Shown here piece by piece: positions 9,572 through 19,348 of a stretch of 64,000 bases of DNA. Each line of letters begins with the position of its first letter. Within the stretch, counting starts at the first letter, position 1. The notes below the pieces were generated by a model, which worked only from the letters and a program-made list of their open reading frames with translations, was not told the DNA's origin and made no database searches. The stretch lies in NCBI GenBank assembly GCA_036745275.1, contig DAIOGK010000003.1, positions 1 through 64,000 of the forward strand. The letters are read 5' to 3'. The DNA is from JAIUNP01 sp020161975 (GTDB lineage Bacteria; Pseudomonadota; Alphaproteobacteria; Rhizobiales; Beijerinckiaceae). A program made the translations under genes and the position numbers.

Positions 9572-10237
9572 TCAATCGTGCTTGTGGCCGTGGTGATGCC
9601 CGTGGCCACCGCAGCATGAGCCGTCATGCTTATGGTCGTGGTCGTCCTTGTGATCGTGGACATGATCATGGCCTTTGCCATGCGCATGATCGTGTTGGTG
9701 GTCATGGGCATGATGGTGGTCATGGGCGTGGCCGTGCCCATGGTCGTGATCGCAGCCGCAGTCCGGGCCGTGGTGATGATGGCCATGGGCATGCGCTTTG
9801 GTTGTCGCGGTGAGGTAGGCGCCGCCCTCGGGGTCAAAGGGAGCTTCCACATTTGTGACTTTTGCGCCGCCTTCGGTCAGGATCGCGGCAATGGCCGCAT
9901 CAGGCCGGATGCGGATGCGCTTGCCGGCAAGCTGCATCGGCAGATGGTGGTTGCCGAGCTGCCAGGCGATGCGTGCGAGGTCGGCCTCACTGGCCGGCAG
10001 GATATCCATCAGCGGTTCCGGCTTGCCGAGCACCTCGACAAAGCGGCCGTCTGCGGTGACGAAGGCATCGCCCGTGCGGACAGTGACGGGGCGATCAAGG
10101 GCGATCTCGACGACATTGCCGCGCATTCCGATCAACTTGGCGGTGCGGGCGTTGCGGCCCTCGAAATCGAGCATGACGAGATCGGCAACATCGCCGGACC
10201 AATCACCGGCGGCGCGAACGGATGTGGCGAGAAGCAT
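9572..10237 (-). CDS. ureE: UreE-type urease accessory nickel chaperone with long His-rich tail, no urease genes nearby
   Basis: A 221-residue protein. Residues 1 to about 147 match UreE: an N-terminal beta domain, then the metal-chaperone domain with WQLGNHHLPMQ (holding the conserved dimer-interface His) and PFDPEGGAYL. The last 74 residues contain 32 histidines, many Asp/Gly and four cysteines (CGC and CC), far longer than the usual UreE His tail. I chose ATG at 10235-10237 because GGAG sits 7 bases upstream. It faces pxpA, and no ureABC or ureDFG genes are in the window. It may serve a urease encoded elsewhere or act as a nickel/metal store; I cannot tell which. Confidence 0.88.
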   Translation of the reverse strand: MLLATSVRAAGDWSGDVADLVMLDFEGRNARTAKLIGMRGNVVEIALDRPVTVRTGDAFVTADGRFVEVLGKPEPLMDILPASEADLARIAWQLGNHHLPMQLAGKRIRIRPDAAIAAILTEGGAKVTNVEAPFDPEGGAYLTATTKAHAHGHHHHGPDCGCDHDHGHGHAHDHHHAHDHQHDHAHGKGHDHVHDHKDDHDHKHDGSCCGGHGHHHGHKHD

Positions 10238-10309
10238 GGCGATCTCCGAAAAAATGCTGTCACCGGATGAATTGGCGCATCGGCGCACGTTCCGCAAGGT
10301 GGGGCGGCA

Positions 10310-11710
10310 CTATTTTGGCAGCGGCACCGGCTGGCCGCAGCTCACCGGCACAAGCGAGGGTGCAAGCCGTGCGGCGAGCGCACCGGCGCTGAGAGGCATC
10401 GGTTCCGCTGGCGCTGGCGTCAATCCTGCCGCCTTCTGCACCTCAACGGCAGGTGTGAAGCTGTGCCCGACAGCAGGCACAATGCCGGCGACAAGGCGCG
10501 GCGTCCGGTGCGGAGTCTGCATCAGGCCGATCAGGCTGCCGGTCCGGTCGAGCACCAGTGTGCCGCCGCCCTCGGCATGAAGGGGGCCTGCGATGCGGGC
10601 GCCGTCACCCGACAGCATGGTTGCAGCGGCGACCGTAAGCACGGGTTTGCCATTTTCGGCGGTGAAGCCGATCAGAAGCGCAGTGTCGGCGCGGCTGGCG
10701 ATTGCCGTGCGTAGCGGCGTGGCACTGCCGGTTTCCACCTCCAGCATTGACAGACCTGACGAAGCGCCTGGTGCGAGCCGGGCCGGCTTGCCATTGACCT
10801 TGAGATCCGGACAGGACGCTGCGAGGGCGCCGGTTGCGACCTTCCCCGGCGCCGCAACAAAGCCCGTGAGGATCAGACCGGGCGGCAGGGTGCCGGCGGG
10901 GGCTGCGATGCTGCCCTGCGCAGCGGCTGTGTGACCGGCAATGGGCGCGGCGGGCGTGGCGGGAGTTGCAACCGGCTGGAAGGTGTTCGCCAGTGCGATC
11001 ATCACGCGCTCATACTGCTTTGCGCTGCGGGTGGGGTAGGTGATTGTGTAGGTGACCAGATGGCCGCGCCCGACACCCGTGCGCGTATAGAAGGTGCGGG
11101 GGCCAACCTCGCCAGAAACAACAAAGAAATCCGGGCGGAGCAGTTTGTATGTCACTTTCCGGCCCGGCACATCCATGGCGAGCGTTGATTCAAAGGCCCG
11201 CGGCAGATCGTCCGCCTCGCCAGGGGTGAGGCCGGTGCGCACCATCAGTGCCTCGTCGCGGCTGGTCCAGAGCGAACCCATGGGCAGGGGCTCGCGTTTC
11301 GGCAGCAGGGCCAATGGCAGACCGAGCACGGCGCCGGTTGGCTTGTCGGTGACAAGGTCGAACTTCACAGCCGCGCGGGCCTTGCGCGCCGCCTCGGTCA
11401 GGGCCTGGCGTTCGGCAGGTTCGAGAATGCCATTCGCTTGCGCTTTGATGGCGCGCTCGAACGCGCGGATCGCATCAAAGGTGCGCGGGCCGAAACTGCC
11501 TGAAACGGTGGCATTGAAGGTCGAACCCCAGATCAGATCATCCTGGATCGCCTTCCGTTCCGCCTCGGGCAGGGCCTCATAAGCCTGTTGCGCGGCCTCC
11601 ATCATGGGATCGGATCTTGCGGCTTCGGGCCGGGCGGGGGCGGCCTGCTGGGCCAGTGCCGACAGGGGCAGGCAGAGCGTGGTGAGAAGCGCGAGGCGAA
11701 GGACACCCAT
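10310..11710 (-). CDS. secreted peptidoglycan-binding, protease-like protein of unknown function
   Basis: A 466-residue protein with a clear signal peptide (MGVLRLALLTTLCLPLSALAQ). Next comes a peptidoglycan_binding_1-like repeat (SFGPRTFDAIRAFERAI, then GILEPAERQAL) near residues 50-90. The C-terminal part looks like a degenerate trypsin fold: where GDSGGPL would be expected it has AEGGGTLVLDRTGSLIGL, so the catalytic serine seems missing. A longer open frame exists upstream but the signal peptide decides the start at 11710. It is divergent from the alpha-2-macroglobulin gene, with which it shares a 227-base control region. An envelope role is likely; the precise function is unknown. Confidence 0.75.
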   Translation of the reverse strand: MGVLRLALLTTLCLPLSALAQQAAPARPEAARSDPMMEAAQQAYEALPEAERKAIQDDLIWGSTFNATVSGSFGPRTFDAIRAFERAIKAQANGILEPAERQALTEAARKARAAVKFDLVTDKPTGAVLGLPLALLPKREPLPMGSLWTSRDEALMVRTGLTPGEADDLPRAFESTLAMDVPGRKVTYKLLRPDFFVVSGEVGPRTFYTRTGVGRGHLVTYTITYPTRSAKQYERVMIALANTFQPVATPATPAAPIAGHTAAAQGSIAAPAGTLPPGLILTGFVAAPGKVATGALAASCPDLKVNGKPARLAPGASSGLSMLEVETGSATPLRTAIASRADTALLIGFTAENGKPVLTVAAATMLSGDGARIAGPLHAEGGGTLVLDRTGSLIGLMQTPHRTPRLVAGIVPAVGHSFTPAVEVQKAAGLTPAPAEPMPLSAGALAARLAPSLVPVSCGQPVPLPK

Positions 11711-11747
11711 GGCAGGATTCCTGACGGTCGCCGGCATAGCCGGAGGA

Positions 11748-11808
11748 TGATTGCGACTGTGGCAAAGTGGGATTGCCATGTCGAGGGTGATTGCGACATC
11801 GGGCAAAG
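11748..11808. promoter_or_regulatory. paired direct repeat in the divergent control region upstream of the alpha-2-macroglobulin gene
   Basis: Two copies of TGATTGCGAC-N3/4-GGCAAAG occur at 11748-11767 and 11788-11808, starting 40 bases apart, i.e. close to an integral number of helical turns. They lie between the divergent genes at 11710 (minus) and 11938 (plus). Paired spaced direct repeats in a divergent promoter region suggest binding of a dimeric regulator; the regulator is unknown. Confidence 0.45.
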
Positions 11809-11937
11809 CTGATAGCCTGATGGCATACGGAAACTCCGGCAGAATTTCGGCGGAGGGCTGTCGTGCAAAAACGCTTTTCAGGACCCTATTTTGCCATTTT
11901 GCCGCAGTGAAGTTGGTTGTGACGACGGGAGATTGTG

Positions 11938-14900
11938 ATGCGCGCGCTTCTTGGACTGGTTTTTCTGGTCGTTTCGCTGTTATCCGGCCCGGCCTTTGCG
12001 CAAAAAACCTATCTGCGTGACGATCTCGGCTCCAATGGTATCCGGCTGGAAGAGGCGATCCGAAAGAGCTTTGCCGGTCAGGTGCAGGGGCGCAGCGTTC
12101 AGCAACTCAGGCAGGACGCGCAAGCCGCCTTTGCCCATGATCCCCGCCGGGCACTGGCGCTCTATGGCGCGGCAGTTGCGGCGGATGGCAAATCCGCCTC
12201 ATCCTGGCTTGGCTATTCCCGGGCGGCGTTGGCCATCGAGCCGCGCGATGGCGGTGAACGCTATCGGCTGCGTGATCAGGCGGTGACTGCGGCCTATATG
12301 GCCTATCTCGTCGCCAATGCGCGCAGCGAGGAGGCGACTGGGCTTGCCGCGCTTGGTGAAGCCTATGTTGCCGGCGAAAACTGGCGCCCCGCCCTCAATG
12401 CCTTCCGCGCAAGCCTCGGCCTTGGCGAGCAGGCCAATGTGCGGCGCCGCTACCAGGACCTGCGCGAACAACACGGGTTCCGCGTGGCTGAGAGCGACCC
12501 CTACAAGGTTGATTCGGACGCTTCAACGCCGCGCATCTGCATCCAGTTCACTGAAGCTTTGCAACGCGGCAAGGTCGATTTCGCGCCTTATGTTGCCGTG
12601 GCCGGGGCCAATAATGTCGCCGTCAGTGCCGAGGATCGCAACCTCTGTATCGACGGGCTGAAACATGGCGAGCGTTATACAGTGCTGGTGCGGCAGGGAC
12701 TGCCGTCCGATGTCGGTGAGAATCTGCTGAAGTCGGCTGATTTTGACATTTACGTGCGGGACCGCTCCGCACAGGTGCGGTTCTCCGGTCGCAATTATGT
12801 GCTGCCGCGCGTGGGGCAGGAGGGGATTCCGGTCGTTTCGGTCAACACACCCAAGGTGGCGGTGCAGATTTCGCGTATCGGTGACCGGTCGCTGCTGCCG
12901 ACCGTCCGTTCGGACAATTTCATGGGCCAGCTTGATGCCTATCAGGCGCGGCGCATCGCCAATGAAACGGGCGCCAAGGTCTGGTCCGGAACGATGGATG
13001 TGAAGGTCGAGCAAAATCGCGATGTGACGACGGCTTTTCCGGTGCTGGAAGCCGTCGGAAAGCTGGAGCCGGGCGTCTATGTCATGACCGCCTGGCCGGA
13101 CGGAGCGACGGGCAATGACGAGGACAGCTACGAGACACGTGCGACGCAGTGGTTCGTCGTCTCGGACCTCGGGCTGACGGCAGTCTCTGGCCGCGAGGGT
13201 GTCAATGTGTTTGCGCGGTCGCTGGCGAGTGCCAAGCCGCTCGGCGGGCTGGACCTGAAGCTCGTTGCCAGGAACAACGAGATTCTGGCCAGCATGAAGA
13301 CCGACAGCAACGGGTTTGCGCGCTTTGCGCCGGGCCTGTCGCGTGGTTCGGGCGGGCTGGAGCCCGGCATGGTTGTGGCGAGCGATGCCTCGGGCGATTA
13401 TGGGTTTCTCGACCTGCAACAGACCGCCTTCGACCTCACCGATCGCGGCGTGAAGGGGCGGGCGGCTGCCGGTGCGCTGGATGCCTTCATCTTTGCCGAA
13501 CGCGGCGTCTACCGCTCCACCGAGACGGTGCATCTGACGACGCTGCTGCGCAATGCGCGCGGACAGGTTGACGGCGACAAGCTGCCGTTGACGCTGGTGG
13601 TGCAGCGACCCGATGGTGTCGAGTTCAAACGCGCGAGCGTGGCGGATCAGGGGCTCGGCGGGCGGGCGCTCTCGGTCACGCTGCCGGAGATGGCGGCGCG
13701 CGGTGTCTGGCGTGTGCGTGTGTTTGCCGATCCGAAGGGAGCGGCGATCGGCGAGACAAGCTTTCAGGTCGAGGATTACATTCCCGAGCGGCTCAAGGTC
13801 GAATTGACGGCGCGGCAGGACGGTCTCAACCCCGGCCAGCCGGCGGAGATCGATGTCGCAGCGGATTTTCTCTACGGCGCACCCGGCGCGAACCTCACGG
13901 TATCGGGCGAGGTGTCGGTGCGGCTCTCCGGCAAGGGGGCGGTGCCCGGCTTTCCTGATTTCATGACCGGGCTTGATGACGAAGCCTTCGAGCCCACGAG
14001 CGCCGAGATCGAGGACAAGGGCCTCACGGATGCGAAGGGCCGGGTGACGATGACCGTGCCGGTGCCGGAGGTCAGCGCCCCTCGCGCGGTGGAGGCGCGG
14101 ATCACCCTGCGCGTCGGCGAGGAGGGGGGACGGGCGGTTGAACGGTCGCTGACGCTGCCGATCCGTCCGCAGGGACCGGTTCTGGCCGTAAAGAAGCTCT
14201 TCGAGGATTCGGCGCTGACCGAAGGTTCGCTTGCCAATTTCGACGTGCTGGCGCTCACGCCGGATGGGCGCAAGCTTGCGCGGAACCGCGTCGAATACAC
14301 GCTTTCGCGCATGGACCGCCGTTACCAGTGGTTCAACCAGGATGGGCGCTGGTCGTTTGAAGCCATCAAGTCGACCCGCAAGTTGCGTGACGGGACGGTG
14401 GATATTACCGCCGATGCGGCGGGCCGCGTCTCGGTGCCGGTCGAACTCGGCCAGTACCGGCTCGACCTGAAGGCCCCTGATCTTGCGCCGGTGTCCATGA
14501 CTTTCTCGGTGGGCTGGGCCGGCGAGGGCACAGCCTCGACGCCGGATATTCTTGAAATGCAGCTCGACAAAGCGCGCTATGCCGCCGGCGAGAGCATGAC
14601 CGTGAAGCTGAACCCGCGCTTTGCCGGCACGGCGACCATAGCCGTGGTGGCGGACGGTGTGACCGAAACGCGGGTGATCGATATTGCGCGCGAGGGAGGA
14701 AGCCTCTCGCTGCCGGTGAAGGCCGAGTGGGGCGCCGGCGCCTATGTTGTGGCGCTGGCGCATCGCCCACTCGATCAGACGGCACGGCGGATGCCGGGGC
14801 GCAGCCTGGGTGTTGCGTGGTTCGGAATTGATGGCGCCGGCCGGAAACTCGATGTGAATCTTGCGCTGCCCGAGCGGGTGCGCCCGCGCGATCCTCTGAA

Positions 14901-17163
14901 GATACCGGTGACGCTGGCGGGGCTTGCTGCCGGAGAGGAGGCCTATGTCACGGTTGCAGCGGTGGATGTCGGCATCCTCAACCTGACACGCTATGAAACG
15001 CCTGATCCGTCGGGGTATTTCTTCGGGCAGCGGCAGATTTCTGACGAATTGCGCGATCTCTACGGCTATCTGATCGACGGTATGCAGGGTACGCGCGGGG
15101 CCATCCGTTCGGGTGGCGATGCCGCGATGGCCAAGCTCGACGGGGCGCCGCCGACGCAGGCGCCGCTCGCCCGCTATTCAGGTGTCGTCAAGGTGGGGCC
15201 GGATGGCAAGGCGGAGGTGACATTCGACCTGCCGGCCTTCAACGGCACGGTGCGGGTGATGGCGGCGGCCTGGAGCCGTCATGGCGTTGGCCAGGCAAGC
15301 CGCGAGGTTATCGTGCGCGATCCGGTGGTGGTGGCAGGGACGCTGCCGCGGTTCATGAATTTCGGCGACAGTTCGCGCTTCTTCATTGAGGTCAACAACC
15401 TTGAGGGCGCGGCGGGCACATATACGCTTGATCTCGACGTGAAGGGCCCCGTGATTGTTGCCGCAGACGCGTTGCGCAAGGTTGTGCAACTGCAACCGGG
15501 CGGCAAGACGGCTCTCGTCATTCCGGTGAAAGCGGGCGGTCTTGGTACGGCGACGCTTTCGCTGCGGATGACCGGGCCGAACATCGACATCACGCAGGAT
15601 TTCAACCTGACGACCCTGCCCGGCACGCCCGAACTCATTCACCGGCAGGTGCGCAGCCTGCAACCGAACCAGAGCGTGACGCTGACGCCCGATCTGACCC
15701 AGGAATTCCTTCCGGGAACGGGCATGGTTTCGGTCGCGGTGTCGCAGCTTGGCGGTATAGACGTGCCGGCGCTGCTTGGCGCGCTCGACCGCTATCCCTA
15801 TGGCTGCACCGAGCAAACGGTGAGCCGCGCGCTGCCGCTGCTCTATGTCAACAAGCTCGCCCGGTCCGAAGCGCTGGGCATCGACCCCGATGTCGACGGG
15901 CGGGTGCGCGCGGCCATCGAAACGGTGCTCAGCCGGCAGGATTCCAACGGCGCCTTCGGCCTCTGGCAGGCGGGCGGGGCCGACGATTTCTGGCTCGATG
16001 CCTTCGTGGCGGATTTCCTCACCCGGGCGCGCGAGCGCAGCTTTGCCGTGCCACAGAAGGTGTTCGACATCACGCTTGACCGGCTGCGCAACAGCCTCGC
16101 CAACGCGTCTGATGTGCGGGGCGGCGGTGAGGATCTTGCCTATGCGGCCTATGTTTTGGCCCGGAATGGTCGTCCGGTCATGAATGACCTGCGCTATCTC
16201 GCCGATACGAAGCTCAGCGCTTTCAAGACGCCGCTTGCCCGGGCGCAACTTGCGGCGGCGCTCGCCATGCTGGGCGACCGGGGCCGGGCCGGCACCGTGA
16301 TCAATGCCGCGGTTGAACTGTTGGCCAGCACGGGGCCGAGCACGGTGTCGCGCGCCGATTACGGCTCCAAACTGAGGGACGGCGCCGGGCTGATCGCCCT
16401 GGCGGCGGAGGGGAATCTCTCGCGTGAGGTGGTGCAGAAGGCTGCCGCAATCGTCTCCGATGCGCGCGGCGCGACGCGCCTCACCTCGACGCAGGAGAAT
16501 GCCTGGATGGTCCTGGCGGCCGAAGCGCTGGCCAATGATGCGCAGGGCCAGCAACTGACCGTGAACGGCCAGGCGCATCAGGGTTCGCTCTACCGCTCCT
16601 ATCTTACACGGACGCTTGAGGCGGGGCCGGTGACGATCACCAACGCGGGCAGCGCGCCGGTTGAAATGGTGGTGTCCGCTGCGGGCAACCCGATCCAGCA
16701 TGAGCCGCCGCTCGCTGCCGGTTTCAGGATCGAGCGCAGCCTGCACAAACTTGACGGGACCAAGCTTGACGGTACGACTGTCAGGCAGACGGACCGCATG
16801 GTCGTGGTGCTGAAGGTCACTGAACCGGACGCAAAATATGGTCGGCTCCTGCTGGTGGACATGCTGCCGGCTGGCTTCGAGATCGACAATCCGCAACTGG
16901 TCGAAGGCGGATCCATGGCTGGCTTCTCCTGGCTGAAGCGTGACGCCGAGCCGGCCAATGTCGAGTATCGCGATGATCGGTTTGTTGCGGCCTTCAATCG
17001 TGATGGCGGCAAGGGCAGTGCGGAATTTTCCGTCGCCTATGTGGTGCGCGCGGTGGCGCCGGGCACCTACGTTCAGCCGCCGGCGGTGATCGAGGACATG
17101 TATCGGCCTGAGCGGTTCGGGCGGACCGATTATCGCAGCGTTACGGTTCAGCCGGTGCGCTGA
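11938..17163 (+). CDS. bacterial alpha-2-macroglobulin family protein with intact thioester motif
   Basis: A 1741-residue exported protein of the bacterial alpha-2-macroglobulin family, thought to trap proteases in the periplasm through a reactive thioester. It has a signal peptide (cleavage after GPAFA) with no lipobox, a long series of macroglobulin-like beta domains, and the thioester motif GCTEQ with Cys1290 and Gln1293, followed by an alpha-alpha toroid-like helical domain. ATG 11938 has GGGAG 6 bases upstream. The stop overlaps the pbpC start by one base (TGATG). Pairing with PBP1C is conserved in proteobacteria and is read as covalent defence plus repair at sites of envelope breach. 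Confidence 0.94.
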   Translation: MRALLGLVFLVVSLLSGPAFAQKTYLRDDLGSNGIRLEEAIRKSFAGQVQGRSVQQLRQDAQAAFAHDPRRALALYGAAVAADGKSASSWLGYSRAALAIEPRDGGERYRLRDQAVTAAYMAYLVANARSEEATGLAALGEAYVAGENWRPALNAFRASLGLGEQANVRRRYQDLREQHGFRVAESDPYKVDSDASTPRICIQFTEALQRGKVDFAPYVAVAGANNVAVSAEDRNLCIDGLKHGERYTVLVRQGLPSDVGENLLKSADFDIYVRDRSAQVRFSGRNYVLPRVGQEGIPVVSVNTPKVAVQISRIGDRSLLPTVRSDNFMGQLDAYQARRIANETGAKVWSGTMDVKVEQNRDVTTAFPVLEAVGKLEPGVYVMTAWPDGATGNDEDSYETRATQWFVVSDLGLTAVSGREGVNVFARSLASAKPLGGLDLKLVARNNEILASMKTDSNGFARFAPGLSRGSGGLEPGMVVASDASGDYGFLDLQQTAFDLTDRGVKGRAAAGALDAFIFAERGVYRSTETVHLTTLLRNARGQVDGDKLPLTLVVQRPDGVEFKRASVADQGLGGRALSVTLPEMAARGVWRVRVFADPKGAAIGETSFQVEDYIPERLKVELTARQDGLNPGQPAEIDVAADFLYGAPGANLTVSGEVSVRLSGKGAVPGFPDFMTGLDDEAFEPTSAEIEDKGLTDAKGRVTMTVPVPEVSAPRAVEARITLRVGEEGGRAVERSLTLPIRPQGPVLAVKKLFEDSALTEGSLANFDVLALTPDGRKLARNRVEYTLSRMDRRYQWFNQDGRWSFEAIKSTRKLRDGTVDITADAAGRVSVPVELGQYRLDLKAPDLAPVSMTFSVGWAGEGTASTPDILEMQLDKARYAAGESMTVKLNPRFAGTATIAVVADGVTETRVIDIAREGGSLSLPVKAEWGAGAYVVALAHRPLDQTARRMPGRSLGVAWFGIDGAGRKLDVNLALPERVRPRDPLKIPVTLAGLAAGEEAYVTVAAVDVGILNLTRYETPDPSGYFFGQRQISDELRDLYGYLIDGMQGTRGAIRSGGDAAMAKLDGAPPTQAPLARYSGVVKVGPDGKAEVTFDLPAFNGTVRVMAAAWSRHGVGQASREVIVRDPVVVAGTLPRFMNFGDSSRFFIEVNNLEGAAGTYTLDLDVKGPVIVAADALRKVVQLQPGGKTALVIPVKAGGLGTATLSLRMTGPNIDITQDFNLTTLPGTPELIHRQVRSLQPNQSVTLTPDLTQEFLPGTGMVSVAVSQLGGIDVPALLGALDRYPYGCTEQTVSRALPLLYVNKLARSEALGIDPDVDGRVRAAIETVLSRQDSNGAFGLWQAGGADDFWLDAFVADFLTRARERSFAVPQKVFDITLDRLRNSLANASDVRGGGEDLAYAAYVLARNGRPVMNDLRYLADTKLSAFKTPLARAQLAAALAMLGDRGRAGTVINAAVELLASTGPSTVSRADYGSKLRDGAGLIALAAEGNLSREVVQKAAAIVSDARGATRLTSTQENAWMVLAAEALANDAQGQQLTVNGQAHQGSLYRSYLTRTLEAGPVTITNAGSAPVEMVVSAAGNPIQHEPPLAAGFRIERSLHKLDGTKLDGTTVRQTDRMVVVLKVTEPDAKYGRLLLVDMLPAGFEIDNPQLVEGGSMAGFSWLKRDAEPANVEYRDDRFVAAFNRDGGKGSAEFSVAYVVRAVAPGTYVQPPAVIEDMYRPERFGRTDYRSVTVQPVR

Positions 17164-19238
17164 TGGCAGGCTGGCGCCGTCGCCTTGCGGGTGTTGCGCT
17201 GGTGGCGGGGCTCGCCTCCGGTGGGCTCTGGGCTGGTTGGCGGATGGTGGATGCGGTGCTCGGCCCTCCTGACCTTGCGGCCACGCGAGAGGGTTCGGCA
17301 CTGGTGACGGATCGTTCGGGTCAGCTTCTGCGCCCTTTCACCACGGCGGATGGGCGTTGGAAGTTGCCGCTCAGCGTGGAAGAGGTCGACCCGGGGTATC
17401 TTGCGCTGCTGAAAGCCTATGAGGATCAGCGCTATGACCGGCATGGTGGCATCGACTTTCTGGCGATGGGCCGGGCTGTCGGGCAGATGATTCGCCACGG
17501 ACGCATCGTTTCGGGCGGCTCGACGCTGACGATGCAGGTGGCGCGGCTGATCGAACCGCGCGAGGAGCGGACGTTTACCGCCAAATTCAGGCAGATGGCG
17601 CGAGCCTGGCAGCTCGAAATCCGTTATTCCAAAAGGGAGATCCTCGATTTCTACCTGACGCTGGCGCCCTATGGCGGGAATATCGAGGGGGTGCGGGCGG
17701 CATCGCTCGCCTATTTTGGCAAGGAGCCGAAGCGCCTCGCACTGCCGGAAGCGGCGCTGCTCGTTGCCCTGCCGCAATCGCCGGAGGCCCGGCGGCCCGA
17801 CCGCTACCCTGTCGCCGCGCGACGGGCGCGCGACAGGGTGCTCGATCTTGCAGCGGCGCGCGGGGCAATTTCGCGCGCGGATGCGGCGCTGGCGAAGGCC
17901 GATCCGGTGCCGACGGCGCGACGGGCTTTTCCGGTCATTGCCCCCCATGCAGCAGAGGCGGCGCTGAGGGCAGCGCCGGCCGGGCGCGTCCACCGCCTTT
18001 CTCTCGATTTCCGGATGCAGACAGCGCTGGAACAACTCGTTCGTGAGCGGGTGGAGGCGTTTGGCCCCCGCGCCTCCATCGCAATTTTCGTGATGGAGCA
18101 TGCGAGTGGGGAAGTTCGGGCCTCGGTGAGCGGGCCGGACCTGTTCAACACCCTGCGGAGCGGGGCCGTGGATCTGACGCAGGCGGTGCGGTCGCCGGGT
18201 TCGGCGCTGAAGCCGATGATCTATGCGATGGCCTTCGACAACGGCCTGGCGCATCCTGAAACCATGGTGGAGGACCGGCCCTCGCGCTTTGCCAGTTATT
18301 CGCCCGAGAATTTCGACCTGACCTATCAGGGCAATGTGACAGCGCGCGTTGCCCTGCAACAATCGCTCAACGTGCCGGCGGTTGATCTCCTTTCCGAGGT
18401 GGGGCCATTCCGTTTTCTGGCACGGCTGCGGGCGGCGGGGGCGGATGTTGTTCTGCCGAAGGAAGCGCCGCCGGGTCTTGCGGCGGCGCTTGGCGGGCTC
18501 GGCATTCGGATGCAGGACTTGGCCATGCTTTATGCGGGGCTCGCGCGGGGCGGCGCGACGGTGCCACTCGTCTGGCGGCCTGCAACAGGGGCTGCGATGG
18601 TTGATCGGCGCCTCACCGGACCTGTGCCGGCCTGGTATGTCGCCGACATTCTGCGCGGTACGCCGCCACCGCCTTTTGCCCTTGCCGGGCGGATCGCTTT
18701 CAAGACCGGTACGTCCTATGGCTATCGCGATGCCTGGGCGGCGGGATTTGACAGGCGCCACACCATTGTCGTCTGGGTCGGGCGGCCCGATGGGGCGCCG
18801 ATGCCGGGCATGACGGGGCGATTTGCCGCAGCGCCGATCCTGTTCGATGCGTTTCAGCGGATCGGCACGGATGCCGCCGCCCCGCCGGCGCCGCGTGATG
18901 CCCTGCTGGTGACAAATGCACAGTTGCCGCCGCCGCTGCGCAGCCTGCACAAGGATGCAAAAGGCATGGCGATGGCCGCGCCGACGCTCAAGATCGCCTT
19001 TCCGCCCGACGGAGCCCGTGTCGACCTTGGCCAGAGCGGTGGGCAGGACGGCAGCGACCTTGCTCTCCGGGCGCTGGGCGGGCAACTGCCGCTCGTCTGG
19101 TTTGTCAACGGACGCCCGGTAATCCGCTCTGAAGCGCGGCGCCAGGCTGCCTGGACGCCGGACGGAGCCGGCTTTGCAAGGGTTACCGTGATGGATGCGA
19201 CGGGTGCCAGCGACAGCGTTATTGTCCGGATTGAATGA
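17163..19238 (+). CDS. pbpC: penicillin-binding protein 1C (PbpC)
   Basis: Bifunctional class A-type peptidoglycan synthase (691 residues). It has an N-terminal membrane anchor, a glycosyltransferase GT51 domain with YEDQRYDRHGG (Glu87) and GGSTLTMQVARL, and a transpeptidase domain with SALK (Ser347, Lys350), QSLN and KTGTS. The C-terminal 80-90 residues form the PBP1C-specific BiPBP_C domain. It starts one base into the stop codon of the alpha-2-macroglobulin gene and has no ribosome-binding site of its own that I can see, so translational coupling is likely. Confidence 0.96.
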   Translation: MAGWRRRLAGVALVAGLASGGLWAGWRMVDAVLGPPDLAATREGSALVTDRSGQLLRPFTTADGRWKLPLSVEEVDPGYLALLKAYEDQRYDRHGGIDFLAMGRAVGQMIRHGRIVSGGSTLTMQVARLIEPREERTFTAKFRQMARAWQLEIRYSKREILDFYLTLAPYGGNIEGVRAASLAYFGKEPKRLALPEAALLVALPQSPEARRPDRYPVAARRARDRVLDLAAARGAISRADAALAKADPVPTARRAFPVIAPHAAEAALRAAPAGRVHRLSLDFRMQTALEQLVRERVEAFGPRASIAIFVMEHASGEVRASVSGPDLFNTLRSGAVDLTQAVRSPGSALKPMIYAMAFDNGLAHPETMVEDRPSRFASYSPENFDLTYQGNVTARVALQQSLNVPAVDLLSEVGPFRFLARLRAAGADVVLPKEAPPGLAAALGGLGIRMQDLAMLYAGLARGGATVPLVWRPATGAAMVDRRLTGPVPAWYVADILRGTPPPPFALAGRIAFKTGTSYGYRDAWAAGFDRRHTIVVWVGRPDGAPMPGMTGRFAAAPILFDAFQRIGTDAAAPPAPRDALLVTNAQLPPPLRSLHKDAKGMAMAAPTLKIAFPPDGARVDLGQSGGQDGSDLALRALGGQLPLVWFVNGRPVIRSEARRQAAWTPDGAGFARVTVMDATGASDSVIVRIE

Positions 19239-19348
19239 AGCCTCTGTTTTTGCTTGTTCTTCCACGCAATGTGGTTCAAAACACTTGTCGTACAACTATT
19301 GGCGCCGAAGAGCGGGGCTGTGGCAGCGCCAGAGGGGAGAATTGTGTG

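Noticed and set aside
15178..17301. A 707-codon open frame antisense to the alpha-2-macroglobulin gene
   Set aside because: Same reasoning: biased composition, no domain, no ribosome-binding site, and the sense strand carries the thioester motif.
17148..19295. A 715-codon open frame antisense to pbpC
   Set aside because: Arg/His/Pro-rich composition with no motifs; pbpC on the other strand has all transglycosylase and transpeptidase motifs.
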